Program-made: the position numbers and the translations under genes
Notes under the pieces: generated by a model
Database searches by the model: none
The model's input: only the letters and a program-made list of their open reading frames with translations
Told to the model about the DNA's origin: nothing
From: Spartobacteria bacterium
GTDB lineage: Bacteria; Verrucomicrobiota; Verrucomicrobiia; Chthoniobacterales; UBA10450
Assembly (NCBI GenBank): GCA_003169975.1
Contig: PNAA01000011.1
Coordinates: forward strand, 1 to 57,548
Length of the DNA: 57,548 nucleotides
Direction of reading: 5' to 3'
Part shown: positions 9,082-17,577 of the stretch, piece by piece
Numbering within the stretch: position 1 is the stretch's first letter
How the letters are laid out: each line of letters starts with the position of its first letter

Positions 9082-11058
9082 TTACGGCTTCGCGCGAAGC
9101 CGTGCGGCCACCAGATTTTCGGCGCCGCCGGCCACAATCAATTCCTGCGCCGCTGGACTGAGCGGCGGGAAGGTAAATAATTTTCCGTCGATCGTCAGGA
9201 CGGATTTGCCGTAGCCGATCGTGATCTCGGAGGACACCGTGGTGGGCGTACGATTGGTGAGAGTAGCGCGCAGGTGCTCCACCAACTCTGGGCACTCAAA
9301 GACGACGAACCCGTTGTTAAAGGCGTTGCGCTTGTAGGTCTCGGAAAAACTCGCGGCAATGACGCAGGGAATGCCTTTGAACTTGAGCGCGGTCGCGGCC
9401 TGCTCGCGGCTCGAGCCGGTGCCGAAGTTCAATCCGCCCACCACGACATCGCCCTTTTGATACAGCGTGTTGAAGTTGGGATCGTAATTTTCAAAAGTCA
9501 CCGCCGCTATCTGCTCCGGCGTCATGTCGTCGCGATAAGTGTGCTTGCCGGCGTAAATCCCGTCGGTATTCAGATTGTCCTTATCAACAAAGAGGACGCG
9601 ACCGGTCACGCTCGGCGGGAAGCCATCGATGATTTCGACCGAAACATCCGCCTGCGGTTTGCTTTGCGCGCGCCGGATGGCGGTGCCCGCCGGGCGCTCC
9701 GCAAATTCTTGCGGCGCACAAATGAATCCGGCGAGGGCACTCGCCGCCACCACGGCCGGCGAACCCAAATAGACCTGCGCATCGGGATCGCCCATCCGGC
9801 CTTTGAAATTTCGATTCGTGGCGCTGATCGCGATCTCCCCTTTGCCCACGAGTCCGCGGCCCAGGCCGATGCACGTTCCGCAACCGGGGGGCAGGGGAAT
9901 CGCGCCCGCATCCACCAAAGTTTGCCAATCACCGACTGATTCGGCTTTCGCCTGCACCTCGGCGCTCGCCGCGGCTAGATAAAATTCTACGCCGTCGGCC
10001 ACGCGCTTTTTGCTAGCGCGCACCACTTCGGCGGCGTCATGCAAATCCTCCACGCGCGCGTTCACGCATGACAACAAATACGCCTTCTGAATCGCCACGT
10101 GCTTGCGCTGCATTTCCGGGAGCGAGACCATCGTCTTCACTTCGTTAGGCCCAGAGACGTGCGGAACCACGGTCGCAAGATCCAGCTCCAGCTCGATCGC
10201 ATAGGCCGCGTCCGCATCCGCGCTGAGGTTGGCGCGATCGTGCCACCACGCATCGATCTCGGCGTTGCTGTAGCCGGAGCGACTCTTGGCACCGCGCGTT
10301 CCCGGCCGGCCGGGGTTGCTGAACGCGTCGACCCGCGAGCGCAGATATTTCACCGTCATTTCGTCGAACGGAAACACCCCGGCGAGCGCGCCCCACTCGG
10401 TCGTCATGTTGGCGATCGTCATCCGCGCATCCATCGAAAAAGCCGCGATGCCGTCGCCCACGAATTCGACCGCGTGATTCAGCACCTCGTCTTTATTGAA
10501 GAGCCCGCACAACGCGATGATCACATCCTTGCCGGTCACGCCGGGGAAAAGTTTTCCTTTCAACACCACCTTGGCCACCTTTGGCACCTGCCACCACGTC
10601 ACCCCGGTGGCCCAGATGCTGGCCGCATCCGTTCGCACGACCGGCGTGCCTAACGCCGCGACCGCGCCATACAAATTCGAGTGCGAATCGCTGGCCACGA
10701 CCAACGCCCCGGGAACGACATAGCCTTGTTCCACCATCACCTGATGCGAAATGCCGGTGCCGGGCGGGTAATAATCAACGCCTTGCTCGCGGCCGAATGC
10801 TTCGATCTTCGCGTACTTCTCCAGGTTCTTCGGCGTGACATTTTGGATATCGTGATCGATCGCGAAAACCGGCTGGCCCGGATCCAAGATCGCGGTCGCG
10901 CCGATCTGCTTGAACTTCGGCATGACTGCGGCGGTGTTGTCGTGCGTCATGACATGGCGCGGCCGGATCGAAACAAAATCCCCCGCGTGCACCACCGCAC
11001 CGGGAGCGAGCCCATCCGCATGCCGCGCAGCAATTTTTTCAACGAGCGTAAGACCCAT
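9082..11058 (-). CDS. Aconitase/homoaconitase family hydratase
   Basis: A protein of 658 residues with both halves of the aconitase superfamily: the [4Fe-4S] hydratase part (about 1-470) and the swivel domain (about 490-658). The three cluster cysteines are C331 (L-L-S-C-V-N-A-R) and C393/C396 (P-P-G-C-G-T-C-I-G-L-G). The swivel loop is G-T-G-S-S-R-E-Q-A. D-S-H-S-N at about 124-128 is a substrate-site motif. Its length is that of single-chain mitochondrial/bacterial aconitases and fungal-type homoaconitases. With a neighbouring dehydrogenase and citrate lyase, citrate-isocitrate isomerisation is the likely job. The VapBC genes lie directly upstream on the same strand. Confidence 0.88.
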   Translation of the reverse strand: MGLTLVEKIAARHADGLAPGAVVHAGDFVSIRPRHVMTHDNTAAVMPKFKQIGATAILDPGQPVFAIDHDIQNVTPKNLEKYAKIEAFGREQGVDYYPPGTGISHQVMVEQGYVVPGALVVASDSHSNLYGAVAALGTPVVRTDAASIWATGVTWWQVPKVAKVVLKGKLFPGVTGKDVIIALCGLFNKDEVLNHAVEFVGDGIAAFSMDARMTIANMTTEWGALAGVFPFDEMTVKYLRSRVDAFSNPGRPGTRGAKSRSGYSNAEIDAWWHDRANLSADADAAYAIELELDLATVVPHVSGPNEVKTMVSLPEMQRKHVAIQKAYLLSCVNARVEDLHDAAEVVRASKKRVADGVEFYLAAASAEVQAKAESVGDWQTLVDAGAIPLPPGCGTCIGLGRGLVGKGEIAISATNRNFKGRMGDPDAQVYLGSPAVVAASALAGFICAPQEFAERPAGTAIRRAQSKPQADVSVEIIDGFPPSVTGRVLFVDKDNLNTDGIYAGKHTYRDDMTPEQIAAVTFENYDPNFNTLYQKGDVVVGGLNFGTGSSREQAATALKFKGIPCVIAASFSETYKRNAFNNGFVVFECPELVEHLRATLTNRTPTTVSSEITIGYGKSVLTIDGKLFTFPPLSPAAQELIVAGGAENLVAARLRAKP

Positions 11059-11135
11059 AGCAGTTATTCCAAGTTAAGAGTCCGAGTAAACTATCCAGCC
11101 CCAGTTCGCGCGTCCAGCGCGGCGAAAGCGCCGCG

Positions 11136-11573
11136 TCATACCTCCCGTAGGACGAGCAGATGTCGCCCCTTTGCCTTGGACACTGCCGCCAGAGCGATGG
11201 CACGGTCAAAAGTAACCAGTCGACCGCCGTTTTCCTGGGCCAGGCCGAGCAGATAGATATCGGTCAGAGTTCGTGGTGTAAGAATCCTCTCCGAATCGAA
11301 GCGGCTGGCATCGCACAGAGAAATGGAATCAGACCAAAAGGTATGTTCCGGAACAGCCACCGCGGACGCGAACCGGCGCGTAATCTCCGTCACCGCCAGA
11401 CGGCCGGGATAGCTTGGCTGGGACATCACGCGAATGCAGCCATTTTGCGTGATGGGGCAAGTCGCCCAGCCGAGCGACCGATTCTTCGCCATCCAGGCGT
11501 GGGCCGCTTTGTGATGCACATGCGCTGCGTCGAAGAGCGCGATCAGCAGGTTGATATCCAGCAACGCAATCAC
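11136..11573 (-). CDS. vapC: VapC-type PIN-domain toxin
   Basis: A protein of 145 residues with a PIN domain. Acidic residues expected for the Mg2+ site are visible at D6 (I-A-L-L-D-I-N), D105 (T-L-T-D-I-Y-L-L) and D123 (L-V-T-F-D-R-A). The motif C-P-I-T-Q-N-G-C-I-R-V at about 39-49 is typical of the VapC subgroup that follows a ribbon-helix-helix antitoxin. The start overlaps the antitoxin stop by 4 bases. Such toxins are RNases acting on tRNA or rRNA. It precedes the aconitase gene on the same strand with about 75 bases between. Confidence 0.87.
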   Translation of the reverse strand: MIALLDINLLIALFDAAHVHHKAAHAWMAKNRSLGWATCPITQNGCIRVMSQPSYPGRLAVTEITRRFASAVAVPEHTFWSDSISLCDASRFDSERILTPRTLTDIYLLGLAQENGGRLVTFDRAIALAAVSKAKGRHLLVLREV

Positions 11574-11806
11574 GCTTCGCTCGATTCCTCGAGGATCTTC
11601 TGCACCAGCTGCGGCGTGATCACCCGATCATCCCCGGGCAGGATCTCAAATCCATTGCGGATTTTCTGACGGACCTTGCCGCGCTGGGTTTGAATGCCGC
11701 GCCGCGCCAGTTCAGAAATCACTTTCCCCGCCGTTTTCTTTTGATGAAGAGCCAGCTCCTTGGCTGCTCCGAGGATATCGTCGTCAATCTCGAGGGTGGT
11801 TCGCAT
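11570..11806 (-). CDS. vapB: Ribbon-helix-helix antitoxin of the VapBC pair
   Basis: A protein of 78 residues beginning M-R-T-T-L-E-I-D-D-D-I, the beta strand of a ribbon-helix-helix DNA-binding domain, followed by two helices (A-A-K-E-L-A... and G-K-V-I-S-E-L-A-R-R-G). The C-terminal tail would bind the toxin. It shares a 4-base overlap with the toxin gene. A perfect 10-bp inverted repeat lies one base upstream of the start codon and is the likely operator, so the pair is probably autorepressed. Confidence 0.87.
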   Translation of the reverse strand: MRTTLEIDDDILGAAKELALHQKKTAGKVISELARRGIQTQRGKVRQKIRNGFEILPGDDRVITPQLVQKILEESSEA

Positions 11807-11807
11807 A

Positions 11808-11831
11808 CATCTGATGCTAATGCATCAGATG
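11808..11831. promoter_or_regulatory. Palindromic operator of vapBC
   Basis: CATCTGATGC-TAAT-GCATCAGATG is a perfect 10-bp inverted repeat with a 4-base centre. Its edge is one base from the vapB start codon (11804-11806, minus strand). Ribbon-helix-helix antitoxins bind such dyads. No Shine-Dalgarno fits between the dyad and the start, so the mRNA may be leaderless or start inside the dyad. Confidence 0.7.
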
Positions 11832-11911
11832 CCGCGTGCAAGCCTGTTCATGGGTCAAAGGTTTTTGAACGGTGGTGTTCGTCGATTGTCAGTCGCGGGC
11901 TGCCGCTGGTC

Positions 11912-11991
11912 GTAGCCGGGGTCGGTGACCCCGGTCGCACCTGGCTGTGGCGACGCTCGCCCCCCGGGATCACCCGCCTCAGGCGGGCTAC
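11912..11991. repeat. GTAG-headed REP-like pair
   Basis: The left unit is GTAG plus hairpin CCGGGGTC-GGT-GACCCCGG (11912-11934). The right unit is the inverted arrangement CCCGCC-TCA-GGCGGG plus CTAC (to 11991). This is two GTAG-headed hairpins facing each other, as in BIME-type REP pairs. It lies in the 250-base gap between vapB and the HD-domain gene. Confidence 0.65.
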
Positions 11992-12003
11992 AACTCTGGC
12001 TTG

Positions 12004-12036
12004 CGATCTGAGCGAACCGACCAACTCACAATCAAC
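12004..12036 (-). repeat. 33-bp dispersed repeat, copy 1
   Basis: The sequence from 12004 (CGATCTGAGCGAACC...) matches the reverse complement of 29025-29057 at 32 of 33 positions by eye. Both copies are non-coding and near gene 3' ends and hairpins. Function unknown. Confidence 0.6.
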
Positions 12037-12055
12037 AAACACTTCCTTTTTGAAG

Positions 12056-12655
12056 TCACTTCTTCGCTGCACGTTTCCCAAGGATTTTCGCGATGTCAAA
12101 ATCGACGAAATCGGCGTGATGAAAGATGATCGATTCGATCGAGCGCTCCATTTTGTCGCCTTCGTGACTGTGGGTCGCGATGATGTGCATCACTTCGCCG
12201 GGAATGCCGTGTTTGTAGGCGAGCGCGACCCCGCTGAACGGGTGCCGCACCTGTTGCCCGAATTTTCCCTGGATCACGTTGCCCGACGCGTCCTTATCGA
12301 ACTCGAGCGGTTTGCCCACGTCAGCGAGGAGCGCGCCCGCGATGAGGTAATCGCGCTGAATCGGGATGGAGCAGCGGAAGGATTTCTTGAGCACGTCGGC
12401 GATGGCGATGCATTGCCGCGCGCAGGAATTGAGATGCTCGACGAACCGCATGTCGATGTCGCCGGCCAACAGGGTGAACTTGACCGCGCGCAGCTCGGCA
12501 AAGGTCCAGCCCTTGCCGCCACAGCCTGTGGCGATGGCTTCGCTCCAGACTGCCGCGACCTTCTCGCGCAACGACCTGTTCTTGATCTTCCTGATACTGG
12601 GAAAGAGTTGCGCGATCTTGGTCACGCCGTAGACGGCTGGTTCGTTTGCTTTCAT
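12056..12655 (-). CDS. HD-domain-like protein with altered HD pair
   Basis: A protein of 199 residues started at the ATG before K-A-N-E-P-A-V-Y-G; the longer ORF upstream overlaps the next gene and is not used. It has H74, a helix ending L-I-A-G-A-L-L-A-D-V-G-K (residues about 104-115), H138 (R-H-P-F-S-G-V-A-L-A) and H162/H164 (A-T-H-S-H-E-G). This is the layout of the HD phosphohydrolase superfamily, but the second motif reads A111-D112 instead of H-D, so metal binding and activity may be altered. Substrate unknown. It lies downstream of the small protein and ATP-citrate lyase genes on the same strand. Confidence 0.75.
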   Translation of the reverse strand: MKANEPAVYGVTKIAQLFPSIRKIKNRSLREKVAAVWSEAIATGCGGKGWTFAELRAVKFTLLAGDIDMRFVEHLNSCARQCIAIADVLKKSFRCSIPIQRDYLIAGALLADVGKPLEFDKDASGNVIQGKFGQQVRHPFSGVALAYKHGIPGEVMHIIATHSHEGDKMERSIESIIFHHADFVDFDIAKILGKRAAKK

Positions 12656-12660
12656 GGTCG

Positions 12661-12942
12661 TTAGGTTGGTTTCAGCCGATATTTCTGAGGTTTTGAAGAG
12701 GTTCTTTCGACGATTTTTCTGGCTTCCAAATCGAGCTTCACGGTTTCCGCATACCAATTGATCTTGCCGGAGAATTTGTCCTCGAGACGCTGGTTGAGGC
12801 GGTCGAACAATTCGGTGTGGGTGAGCTCCTTGTTCCGCAAGGCCGACAAGATCGCCTTCTTCAGCGTTTCGTATTTTGCCTTGCTGATGTTCACCCCTTT
12901 CTTGCCTAACGGGTGTTTGGTCAGAATTTTTTCTTCCGCCAT
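12661..12942 (-). CDS. Small conserved protein, winged-helix-like
   Basis: A protein of 93 residues from the ATG at 12942 (M-A-E-E-K-I-L-T-K-H-P-L-G-K-K-G); a TTG six codons upstream is the only alternative. It contains Y-E-T-L-K-K-A-I-L-S-A-L, a central helix pair, and W-Y-A-E-T-V-K-L-D-L-E-A-R-K-I-V-E-R, which looks like a winged helix with its recognition helix and wing. It resembles DUF6958-type proteins as I recall them, but this is unverified. It starts 18 bases after the stop of the ATP-citrate lyase alpha gene, so it is probably in the same transcript. Confidence 0.7.
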   Translation of the reverse strand: MAEEKILTKHPLGKKGVNISKAKYETLKKAILSALRNKELTHTELFDRLNQRLEDKFSGKINWYAETVKLDLEARKIVERTSSKPQKYRLKPT

Positions 12943-12960
12943 TTTGTTCTTCTTTAGCAA

Positions 12961-14676
12961 TCAATCTTTCGACAGGCTCCTCGGAGGAGGGCCGTCGTAG
13001 CCGTGCTTGACCGGATCGATCCGGCGCATCGGCTTCTCGCGACTTTGCTCCTCGAGGACGTGCGTCACCAATCCGGGCGTGCGCGCGATCATGAAAATGC
13101 CGTTGAAGGCCGCGGGATTCATTCCGAGATCGGCAAGGATCGCGCCGATCGCGCCATCCACATTGATCGGGAGCGGCTTCTTCGCCTCGGCGAAAGATTT
13201 TTCCACCGCCCGCGCCGCCTGCATGTGCGCTCCGTCCACGCCAGCCTCGCGCGCCAGCTCGAAGAGCCGCGCGGTCCGCGGATCCTTGGTGTGATAACGA
13301 TGACCGAACCCCGGCATGCGTTCGCCCGCTTCCTTCATCTCCGCCAGGGTGCGTGTCGCGGCTTCATCCATCGAAATCGATTCGCTCTTGGCGCGATCGG
13401 CGATCTTCTTCAGTTGCCGCGCGCAATCTTCAATCGCGCCGCCGTGATGCCGATTGATCGACATGATCCCTGCCGCGACCGATGCGCTTAACGACGCGCC
13501 GGTAGAAGCCACGGTGCGCGCGGACAACGCGCTCGGCGGTGTCGCGCCGTGATCGATCGACGAGACCAAAATCCCGTCCATCAATTTCCCGATCGCGGGC
13601 GACGGCAGCTCGCCGTTCAAAATCAAATAGACCGCCGCACCGAACGACGCGCGTCCCATGAGATCCGCGATGTCGTAGCCGCGCACCGCAACGCGGTTGG
13701 GTTCGATGCGAGTCACGGCGGTATTCCAAACGGCGTTTTTGTCGGTTTCACTCATCAAGCTTTGTCCTTTCATGCCCATGAGAATGTCGACCACCGCCCC
13801 CGGCAGTTCACCAAAAGCGTCGACCACGGTGGCGCCGGCTTCACGCAACGCCTGCACTTTGCCGGCGTGTGTGCCGCGACCGCCCTCGATGATCGCGCCC
13901 GCGTGACTGAAGCGGGTGCCTTCGCGCGCCGCCTTCCCGCCGATGTAGGCGATCACCGGCTTGGTCACTTTCCGATCGCGAATCAGCTGCGCGAGTTCCT
14001 CTTCCTGTGACGAACCGATTTCACCAAAGATGACGATCGCTTCGGTCAGCGGGTCGGCTTCGAACATCAGCGCCGCATCGGGAATCCGAACTCCCAGAAC
14101 CGCGTCACCGCCGATGTGCGCGATGGTGGAAATGCGCACGCCCGCCTGTCCCAGGTAATAGCCCGTGCTGGAAGCCATGCCGCCGGAACGACTGATCACT
14201 CCGACACCGGTTGGGAGGCCGGGCTTGAACCATTGTCGCGCGCTTTCCGCGCGACCGCCGATCATCCCGACCACGGCTTTGCCCGGGCTCAATACCCCGA
14301 GTGTGTTGGGTCCAACAAAAATCGCGCCATTCGCTTTGGCCGCAGCCGCGATCTCCATCGCGTCCCACACCGGCACGCGATCGGGCACCAACACCGTGAG
14401 CTTGATCCCCGCTTCGATCGCGGAAATGGCCGCGTCTTTCACGCCGGCTGCGGGCACAAAAAGCACGGAAATATCGATGTCGCCCAGTTCCTTGACCGCT
14501 TCCTGCGGCGTGTTGAAAACCGGCACGCCGAGAACGCTCTGCCCGCCTTTGCCCGGCGTCACACCGGCGACCACGTTGGTTCCGTACTCGCGCATCAGGC
14601 GCGTGCGCGCCTGACCTTCGCGGCCCGTGATCCCTTGCACCAAAACGCGCTTCGTTTCGTCGATCAAGATTGCCAT
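12961..14676 (-). CDS. aclA: ATP-citrate lyase, SucD-citrate-synthase-like subunit
   Basis: A protein of 571 residues with two parts. Residues 1-300 match succinyl-CoA synthetase alpha: CoA-binding G-I-T-G-R-E-G-Q-A, P-N-T-L-G, S-R-S-G-G-M-A and the phospho-histidine loop F-S-H258-A-G-A-I-I-E-G-G. Residues about 320-571 match the citrate synthase fold: S-S-I-D-H376-G-A-T-P-P-S-A-L-S-A-R, G-F-G-H459-R, D-P-R and N-V-D508-G-A. This fusion is the large subunit of bacterial two-subunit ATP-citrate lyase, which makes acetyl-CoA and oxaloacetate from citrate, ATP and CoA. The start follows the beta-subunit stop directly (TAAATG), so expression is coupled. Other citryl-CoA synthetase/lyase fusions are possible but less likely. 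Confidence 0.87.
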   Translation of the reverse strand: MAILIDETKRVLVQGITGREGQARTRLMREYGTNVVAGVTPGKGGQSVLGVPVFNTPQEAVKELGDIDISVLFVPAAGVKDAAISAIEAGIKLTVLVPDRVPVWDAMEIAAAAKANGAIFVGPNTLGVLSPGKAVVGMIGGRAESARQWFKPGLPTGVGVISRSGGMASSTGYYLGQAGVRISTIAHIGGDAVLGVRIPDAALMFEADPLTEAIVIFGEIGSSQEEELAQLIRDRKVTKPVIAYIGGKAAREGTRFSHAGAIIEGGRGTHAGKVQALREAGATVVDAFGELPGAVVDILMGMKGQSLMSETDKNAVWNTAVTRIEPNRVAVRGYDIADLMGRASFGAAVYLILNGELPSPAIGKLMDGILVSSIDHGATPPSALSARTVASTGASLSASVAAGIMSINRHHGGAIEDCARQLKKIADRAKSESISMDEAATRTLAEMKEAGERMPGFGHRYHTKDPRTARLFELAREAGVDGAHMQAARAVEKSFAEAKKPLPINVDGAIGAILADLGMNPAAFNGIFMIARTPGLVTHVLEEQSREKPMRRIDPVKHGYDGPPPRSLSKD

Positions 14677-16212
14677 TTAGCGTCCGCCTCCGATCAGTTC
14701 GTCCAGCCCGGGAATATCAAGTTCCAAATAGAAGCCCTCGACGCCGGCGAGTCGACATTCGACATCGCAGGCGAGCAACTCGGAATCTTTGTTGGCGAAC
14801 TCGTCACTCGTTAGGGCGACTGCCGGCGCGCCATTTCGATCCGTGATCAATCCACCCGAGTGCGTCTCGACGGCGCGGCGAATTTGCGGCCACTTCGCGG
14901 TCTCGATCCAGACGCGACCCCCTTTCACGGGAAGCATTTTGGCCGCTGGGTCCCTAACGAACTTCGGAACGCGCGGCGCGCGCGGTTTCCACGCCGTGCC
15001 TCCCGCGCTCGCGACGAGTTCCGCGAAGCGCTCGGCGATCATGGCTGGCGCGTCGGTCTTGCGATAGCACTCGACCGGCGCGCGCAGCAGTTTCGACAGG
15101 CGCCGCAAAATATCGACCGCGCGATCTTCGGTGTTGCCGCCCAACCGAATGACCGCAGGAATATCCAGATCGAGTTCCCAGAATGCCTTGGCCAGTCCAT
15201 AGGCAGACCAATATTGTTCCTGGCTCGCCACCCCGGAACCCGATCCGAAATAGCCCACCAGATCCGGCTGAGCCAAAATAATCCGGCTCGCGCGATACAC
15301 TTTGGACGCGGAAGGATTGCCGCTGGTGTCGGTGAAATTGGCGATCGTGAATCCGGCGTTCACGATGGCATCCATCGACATCATCGATCCGCCGCCGCCC
15401 GCGCCGTGAAAACCGACCAGGCCCTTGGAATCCTCCGCGGCCGCGGTCGCCAACTGCGCGAAATAGAAGGTGCCGCGATGATCGCTCTGTTCGACGGCAT
15501 AGGCGACGCGTTCCAACTCCGTCGGCGGATGATCGAACTCGCGCGCAATCTCGATCTTCAATTCCGGGTGCCGAGCGACCGCGTAATCATCAATCGTTAG
15601 GCGGCAGTCCGCCGCGACGAATTGGCCATCTTTGGTCAAGACCAGCGGGTTGATTTCCAGCGAGCGCGCTTCCACGCTGCGCGCGGCGGCAAATAGTTTC
15701 CGAATCGAATCGCCGAGTTGGGCCGCGTGTTCGGGCGAAAGTCCGCACGAAGCGGCGGCTTCGTTCACGGCCGCATCCAGCGGTCCGCGCTTCACGTCGC
15801 AGGCGATGCGCTTTGTCGAAGCGGCGCGCTCTTCGATTCCGCTCCCGCCGCCGGGAGAAAAAATAATCACCGGCGCGCGGGCGCCGTCATCGATCGCGAA
15901 AGAAAGAAAAAACTCCCGGTCGATCGCGATCTTCTCTTCCACCAGCACGGTCTCGACCGGAAACTGTCCCACCTTCATCGCCAGCATCCGCTCGGCGTGG
16001 GCGCGCGCTTCCTCGGGCTCCTTGGCGAAGGCGACGCCGCCGATCCCGGCGCGGCCCGTGGTCCATGCCTGGATCTTGATCACGACTTCGCCGCCAAGTT
16101 CCTTGGCGGCCTTGACGGCTTCAGCAGCCGTCTTCGCAGGGCGGCCGCGCGGAATCTTGAACCCGTTGGCGGCAAGAATCTCCTTGCCCTGATATTCGTG
16201 CAGTCGTGCCAT
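14677..16212 (-). CDS. aclB: ATP-citrate lyase, ATP-grasp (SucC-like) subunit
   Basis: A protein of 511 residues. It begins with H-E-Y-Q-G-K-E-I-L, the start of SucC-type ATP-grasp domains, has the E-I-N-P-L-V-L substrate/Mg loop at about 195 and, from about 250, the CoA-ligase part with G-F-H-G-A-G-G-G-G-S-M-M-S-M-D and F-T-D-T-S-G-N-P. The subunit would phosphorylate the partner histidine. It is longer than the about 400-residue AclB of green sulfur bacteria, with an extra 100-residue C-terminal region. It is the first gene of the aclB-aclA-12942 run and is divergent from the thiolase across a 125-base gap. Confidence 0.85.
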   Translation of the reverse strand: MARLHEYQGKEILAANGFKIPRGRPAKTAAEAVKAAKELGGEVVIKIQAWTTGRAGIGGVAFAKEPEEARAHAERMLAMKVGQFPVETVLVEEKIAIDREFFLSFAIDDGARAPVIIFSPGGGSGIEERAASTKRIACDVKRGPLDAAVNEAAASCGLSPEHAAQLGDSIRKLFAAARSVEARSLEINPLVLTKDGQFVAADCRLTIDDYAVARHPELKIEIAREFDHPPTELERVAYAVEQSDHRGTFYFAQLATAAAEDSKGLVGFHGAGGGGSMMSMDAIVNAGFTIANFTDTSGNPSASKVYRASRIILAQPDLVGYFGSGSGVASQEQYWSAYGLAKAFWELDLDIPAVIRLGGNTEDRAVDILRRLSKLLRAPVECYRKTDAPAMIAERFAELVASAGGTAWKPRAPRVPKFVRDPAAKMLPVKGGRVWIETAKWPQIRRAVETHSGGLITDRNGAPAVALTSDEFANKDSELLACDVECRLAGVEGFYLELDIPGLDELIGGGR

Positions 16213-16337
16213 GGTTGGCTGCTATTTCCACGATCCTAACCAATTTTCAAAGCTGTTTGCGAGAGGCTCCTGGAAAAATCTCCCGCCCGGACCTGGGATG
16301 ACAGGCCCGGGATTTTGGCTTAGGTAGACGGTACTCT

Positions 16338-17573
16338 ATGGAACCAGTTTACATTCTCGGCGCGGGCCGAACCGACTTTAAGCGCAACCTCAAAAAAGAG
16401 GGCAAGGCGCTGCGCGACGTGATCAAGGAAGCCGGCCGCACAGCGCTCGATGACGCGAAGATCGATCCGGCGGAAATCCAGGCGGCGGCGGTCGGGAATT
16501 TCAATGCCGGCCAGTTCACCAAGCAGCTCCATCTCGGCGCGTTCATTCCCGAGATTGACCCGAAACTGCATGGCATCCCGACGATGCACACCGAGGCGGC
16601 CTGCGCTTCGGGGGCGCTTTCCGTCCTGCTCGGCGCGACCTGGATCATGGGTGGATTTCACGACGCGGTCCTCGTCGTCGGCGCGGAACAGCAGAAGACG
16701 ATGTCATCGCGCGACGGTGGCGACGTCCTCGGGGCGGCGGCGGACTTCGACGTCGAACGGCCAGAGTATGGTGACTTCATGTTCCCGAAGTTGTTCGGGA
16801 AGATCGCGCAGATCTACATCGATAAATACGGCGCCAGTCCGGACGCTCTCGCCGCCGTCGCCTACAAGAATTACGCGCACGCGCGGCTCAACCCGCTCGC
16901 GCAGATGCGCGAATCAACTCTCACTTTCAGCGATGCGCAGCAGATATCGGAAAAGAATCCGAGCGTGGCCGAGCCATTGCGCCTGACCGATTGCTCGCAG
17001 ATCACGGATGGTGCGGCCGGTCTCGTGTTGGTATCGGGCAAATACCTCGACCGCATCGGTCGCGATAAATCGAAGCTCCCGCGTCTGCTCGGTTACGGGC
17101 ACACAACCGATTATCTCGCGCTCGCGAAAAAGGACGCCCCCACTTTCAGCACCGCGCGCAAAGCTGCCGCCAACGCCTTCGGGATGGCAAACCTGAAGCC
17201 GCGCGACATGCATGGTGCGGAAGTGCACGATTGTTTTTCGATCACCGAAATCGTCGCCTACGAAATCCTCGGGTTCGCCGAGCCGGGCAAAGGCGCGGAG
17301 CTGGCGAAGAGCGGCGCGACCGCCTTGCCCCAGGTGCGCGGCGAACACCTCAGCGGCAAAATCGATTTCGAGATTCCGGTCAACGCCGGTGGTGGATTGA
17401 TCGGCGACGGTCATCCGGTCGGCGCGACCGGGGTGCGCCAGGTGGTCGATGCCTATCAGCAGCTGACCGAAGGGGCCGGCGCGCATCAGATCAAAGGCGC
17501 GAAAAAATTCCTCACCTTCAACATGGGCGGCAGCCTAACGACTTCCGTGGCCATGATCTGGGGCACGGACTAG
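16338..17573 (+). CDS. Thiolase / acetyl-CoA C-acetyltransferase family
   Basis: A protein of 411 residues. The acylated cysteine is C89 in T-E-A-A-C-A-S-G-A. The other active-site motifs are H297 (E-V-H-D-C-F-S-I) and H359 (G-D-G-H-P-V-G-A-T-G). The H-D-C-F pattern places it with SCP2-type thiolases rather than classic AtoB/PhaA (N-E-A-F). It would condense acetyl-CoA units or cleave beta-ketoacyl-CoA. Its position, divergent from ATP-citrate lyase, fits use of citrate-derived acetyl-CoA. It is convergent with the following lipoprotein gene across a REP-like pair. Confidence 0.87.
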   Translation: MEPVYILGAGRTDFKRNLKKEGKALRDVIKEAGRTALDDAKIDPAEIQAAAVGNFNAGQFTKQLHLGAFIPEIDPKLHGIPTMHTEAACASGALSVLLGATWIMGGFHDAVLVVGAEQQKTMSSRDGGDVLGAAADFDVERPEYGDFMFPKLFGKIAQIYIDKYGASPDALAAVAYKNYAHARLNPLAQMRESTLTFSDAQQISEKNPSVAEPLRLTDCSQITDGAAGLVLVSGKYLDRIGRDKSKLPRLLGYGHTTDYLALAKKDAPTFSTARKAAANAFGMANLKPRDMHGAEVHDCFSITEIVAYEILGFAEPGKGAELAKSGATALPQVRGEHLSGKIDFEIPVNAGGGLIGDGHPVGATGVRQVVDAYQQLTEGAGAHQIKGAKKFLTFNMGGSLTTSVAMIWGTD

Positions 17574-17577
17574 TTCT

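Noticed and set aside
7231-17573. Proof of a reductive TCA cycle for CO2 fixation
   Set aside because: ATP-citrate lyase alone is not sufficient; no ferredoxin-dependent oxidoreductases are in the window.
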